Part shown: positions 15,333-16,496 of the stretch, one piece after another
Layout: each line of letters opens with the position of its first letter
Position numbering within the stretch: the first letter of the stretch is position 1
NCBI GenBank assembly: GCA_028275265.1
Contig: JAPWUZ010000025.1
Coordinates: forward strand, 1-16,496
DNA length: 16,496 nucleotides
Reading direction: 5' to 3'
Source: Armatimonadota bacterium
GTDB taxonomy: Bacteria; Armatimonadota; HRBIN16
Position numbers and translations under genes: made by a program
Notes under the pieces: generated by a model
Databases searched by the model: none
What the model was told of the DNA's origin: nothing
What the model saw: only the letters and a program-made list of their open reading frames with translations

Positions 15333-16442
15333 ATGATATGCCCGCGGTGTCAGGAACCGTTAATGCGCTACCAGTCCTATGCGGGGCTGGTGTGGCAGTG
15401 CGCTCGCTGCGGAGGGCGGGCAGTTGCGCTGTCTGTGTTGCGCAAGGCGGTGGAAGAGCATACGGTGCGCACGTTGTGGGTGGCTGCGACGCAGGGGCGT
15501 GTCAGGTCGTCGTTGCTCTGTCCATCGTGCCGCAAGCCGATGAGCCAGGCATCGGTGGGAGTAAACCTGCCGGTGACGGTGGATGTCTGCGAATTATGTC
15601 AGTTTGTCTGGACAGATGCGGGCGAACTGGAGCAGATGCCCGCCGCGCCGCCCCCTGTGAAGCCGCCAGAACCGGACTTGCCTCCCGAAGCGAAGGAGGC
15701 TCTAGCGATGGCAAAGGTGGAGGCGCTGAGCAAGCGCGCCCGCGAATATGGCATTGAGGAAGACCTGCCTGACAACCCTTTGCAGGCAGCGTTGTTGTTG
15801 CTGGGCTTGCCGGTGGAAGAGGATAACTTCCTGCAACGTCAGCCTTATATGACGTGGATTACCGCTATTACCATCACTGTTATCAGCATAATGGCTTTCT
15901 TTGACCTGGACAGGGCGATACGTGTCCTTGCTTTGGTTCCGGCAGAGTGGTGGCGGTACGGCGGCATCACGCTATTCACCAGCTTTTTCGTGCACGGTTC
16001 CATCTGGCACCTGCTGAGTAACCTCTACTTTCTGCTGGTATTTGGAGACAACGTGGAGGACCGCGTGGGACATGGGCGTTTCGTGCTGCTGCTGGTACTG
16101 GCGACGCTGGCAGGGAATATACTGCACATCGCGTTTGACCCGCGTCCGGACGTTCCCTGTATTGGCGCGAGCGGCGGTATTTCGGGGGTCATCGTGTTCT
16201 ATGCGCTTGCCTTCCCGTACGCGCGGTTGCAGGTTGCGTATGGCTGGTGGTGGGCGTGGCGGTGGTGGGTTTTCAGTATACCCGCTTGGGTGATGGCGCT
16301 GTTATGGCTGTTGCTGCAGCAGCTGGGCGTGATGGAACAGATATCCGGCTTCGGTGGGGTTTCTACGTTGGCGCATCTGGGCGGCGCGCTGATGGGCTTC
16401 GCCTGCTGGCTACTGTGGCGGCGCGAGCAGCAGGAACTTTAG
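15333..16442 (+). CDS. Rhomboid-family intramembrane serine protease with two N-terminal zinc ribbons
   Basis: The 369-aa protein starts at ATG 15333, with AAAGGGG at 15316-15322. Two zf-TFIIB-like zinc ribbons come first: C3-x2-C6 with C23-x2-C26, and C63-x2-C66 with C86-x2-C89 followed by FVWTDAGELEQ. A Pro/Glu-rich linker and a helical region (~105-170) lead to six predicted membrane segments (~174-191, 222-240, 249-268, 278-295, 311-331, 343-362). Rhomboid signatures are complete: HGSIWHLLSN (H226, N230), the GASGG active-site serine (S280), and AHLGG (H348). By analogy with GlpG, S280 and H348 are the catalytic dyad and H226/N230 the oxyanion-site residues. The enzyme would cleave substrates within the inner membrane, with the zinc ribbons facing the cytoplasm if the topology is GlpG-like. 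Substrates are unknown. A further gene starts 50 bp downstream. Confidence 0.95.
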   Translation: MICPRCQEPLMRYQSYAGLVWQCARCGGRAVALSVLRKAVEEHTVRTLWVAATQGRVRSSLLCPSCRKPMSQASVGVNLPVTVDVCELCQFVWTDAGELEQMPAAPPPVKPPEPDLPPEAKEALAMAKVEALSKRAREYGIEEDLPDNPLQAALLLLGLPVEEDNFLQRQPYMTWITAITITVISIMAFFDLDRAIRVLALVPAEWWRYGGITLFTSFFVHGSIWHLLSNLYFLLVFGDNVEDRVGHGRFVLLLVLATLAGNILHIAFDPRPDVPCIGASGGISGVIVFYALAFPYARLQVAYGWWWAWRWWVFSIPAWVMALLWLLLQQLGVMEQISGFGGVSTLAHLGGALMGFACWLLWRREQQEL

Positions 16443-16479
16443 TTAGCGTGTATAAGTGTAAAATCAGGTAATAGGTCGC

Positions 16480-16496
16480 GGAGGAAGAACGTATGT
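16480..16496 (+). promoter_or_regulatory. Ribosome-binding site and start codon of the next gene (truncated by window end)
   Basis: GGAGG at 16480-16484 precedes ATG 16493-16495 by 8 nt, after which the window ends. The 50-bp gap from the rhomboid stop codon contains TATAAG at 16451-16456, a possible -10 element with no convincing -35, so co-transcription with the rhomboid is equally likely. Confidence 0.55.

Noticed and set aside
15194..15757. Plus-strand open frame overlapping the rhomboid start in another frame
   Set aside because: It overlaps the zinc-ribbon coding part, whose cysteine pattern is unmistakable, and it has no credible motif of its own.
1..16496. tRNA, rRNA, insertion sequence or phage genes
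   Set aside because: I saw no cloverleaf-like, rRNA-like, transposase-like or integrase-like sequence, and intergenic gaps are all under 150 bp.

Overview
The window is a GC-rich bacterial segment (roughly 60% GC by eye) with seven substantive genes, tightly packed, no RNA genes and no mobile elements. The host looks diderm: there is a C-terminal outer-membrane beta-barrel with an LptD/OstA-like N-terminal part, and several large exported proteins carry classical signal peptides. The combination of FlgD-type Ig C-terminal domains, duplicated GWNMIGNP-type modules, a CsgG-like protein and a zinc-ribbon rhomboid is most reminiscent of Armatimonadota or a neighbouring deep diderm lineage. That assignment is an inference from protein style, since no marker gene is present.

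Region 1 (1-10294, + strand) is a tandem array of three very large secreted proteins. The first is cut by the window start, the second is about 877 aa and the third 2018 aa. Their N-terminal portions differ (an Ig tail; a unique ~290-aa domain plus an Ig-like domain; and at least eight ~107-112-aa beta-sandwich repeats with an Asp-rich DGDAP motif). All three end in the same ~430-460-aa cassette: a duplicated module (G-x-x-M-[IV]-S-x-P, then G-W-x-x-[IV]-G), a beta-sandwich, and a FlgD-like Ig domain ending in [IL]TR. They look like cell-surface or extracellular structural proteins that share one C-terminal anchoring or sorting unit.

Region 2 (10295-13103, + strand) begins with a 9-bp GC-rich hairpin just after the array. 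Next come a secreted CsgG-like/TolB-like alpha-beta protein with a C-terminal hydrophobic segment and, 15 bp later, a predicted outer-membrane barrel with an N-terminal invasin-type Ig domain and an OstA/LptD-like segment. The two are probably co-transcribed. By position and type they are candidates for envelope machinery serving the upstream array, but this is a hypothesis.

Region 3 (13104-16496) holds a convergent (- strand) 695-aa beta-propeller protein with about twelve Asp-box (BNR) motifs and GH74-like features but no signal peptide. A 141-bp divergent intergenic region follows, then a rhomboid-family intramembrane serine protease with two N-terminal zinc ribbons, and finally the ribosome-binding site and start codon of a further gene at the window edge.
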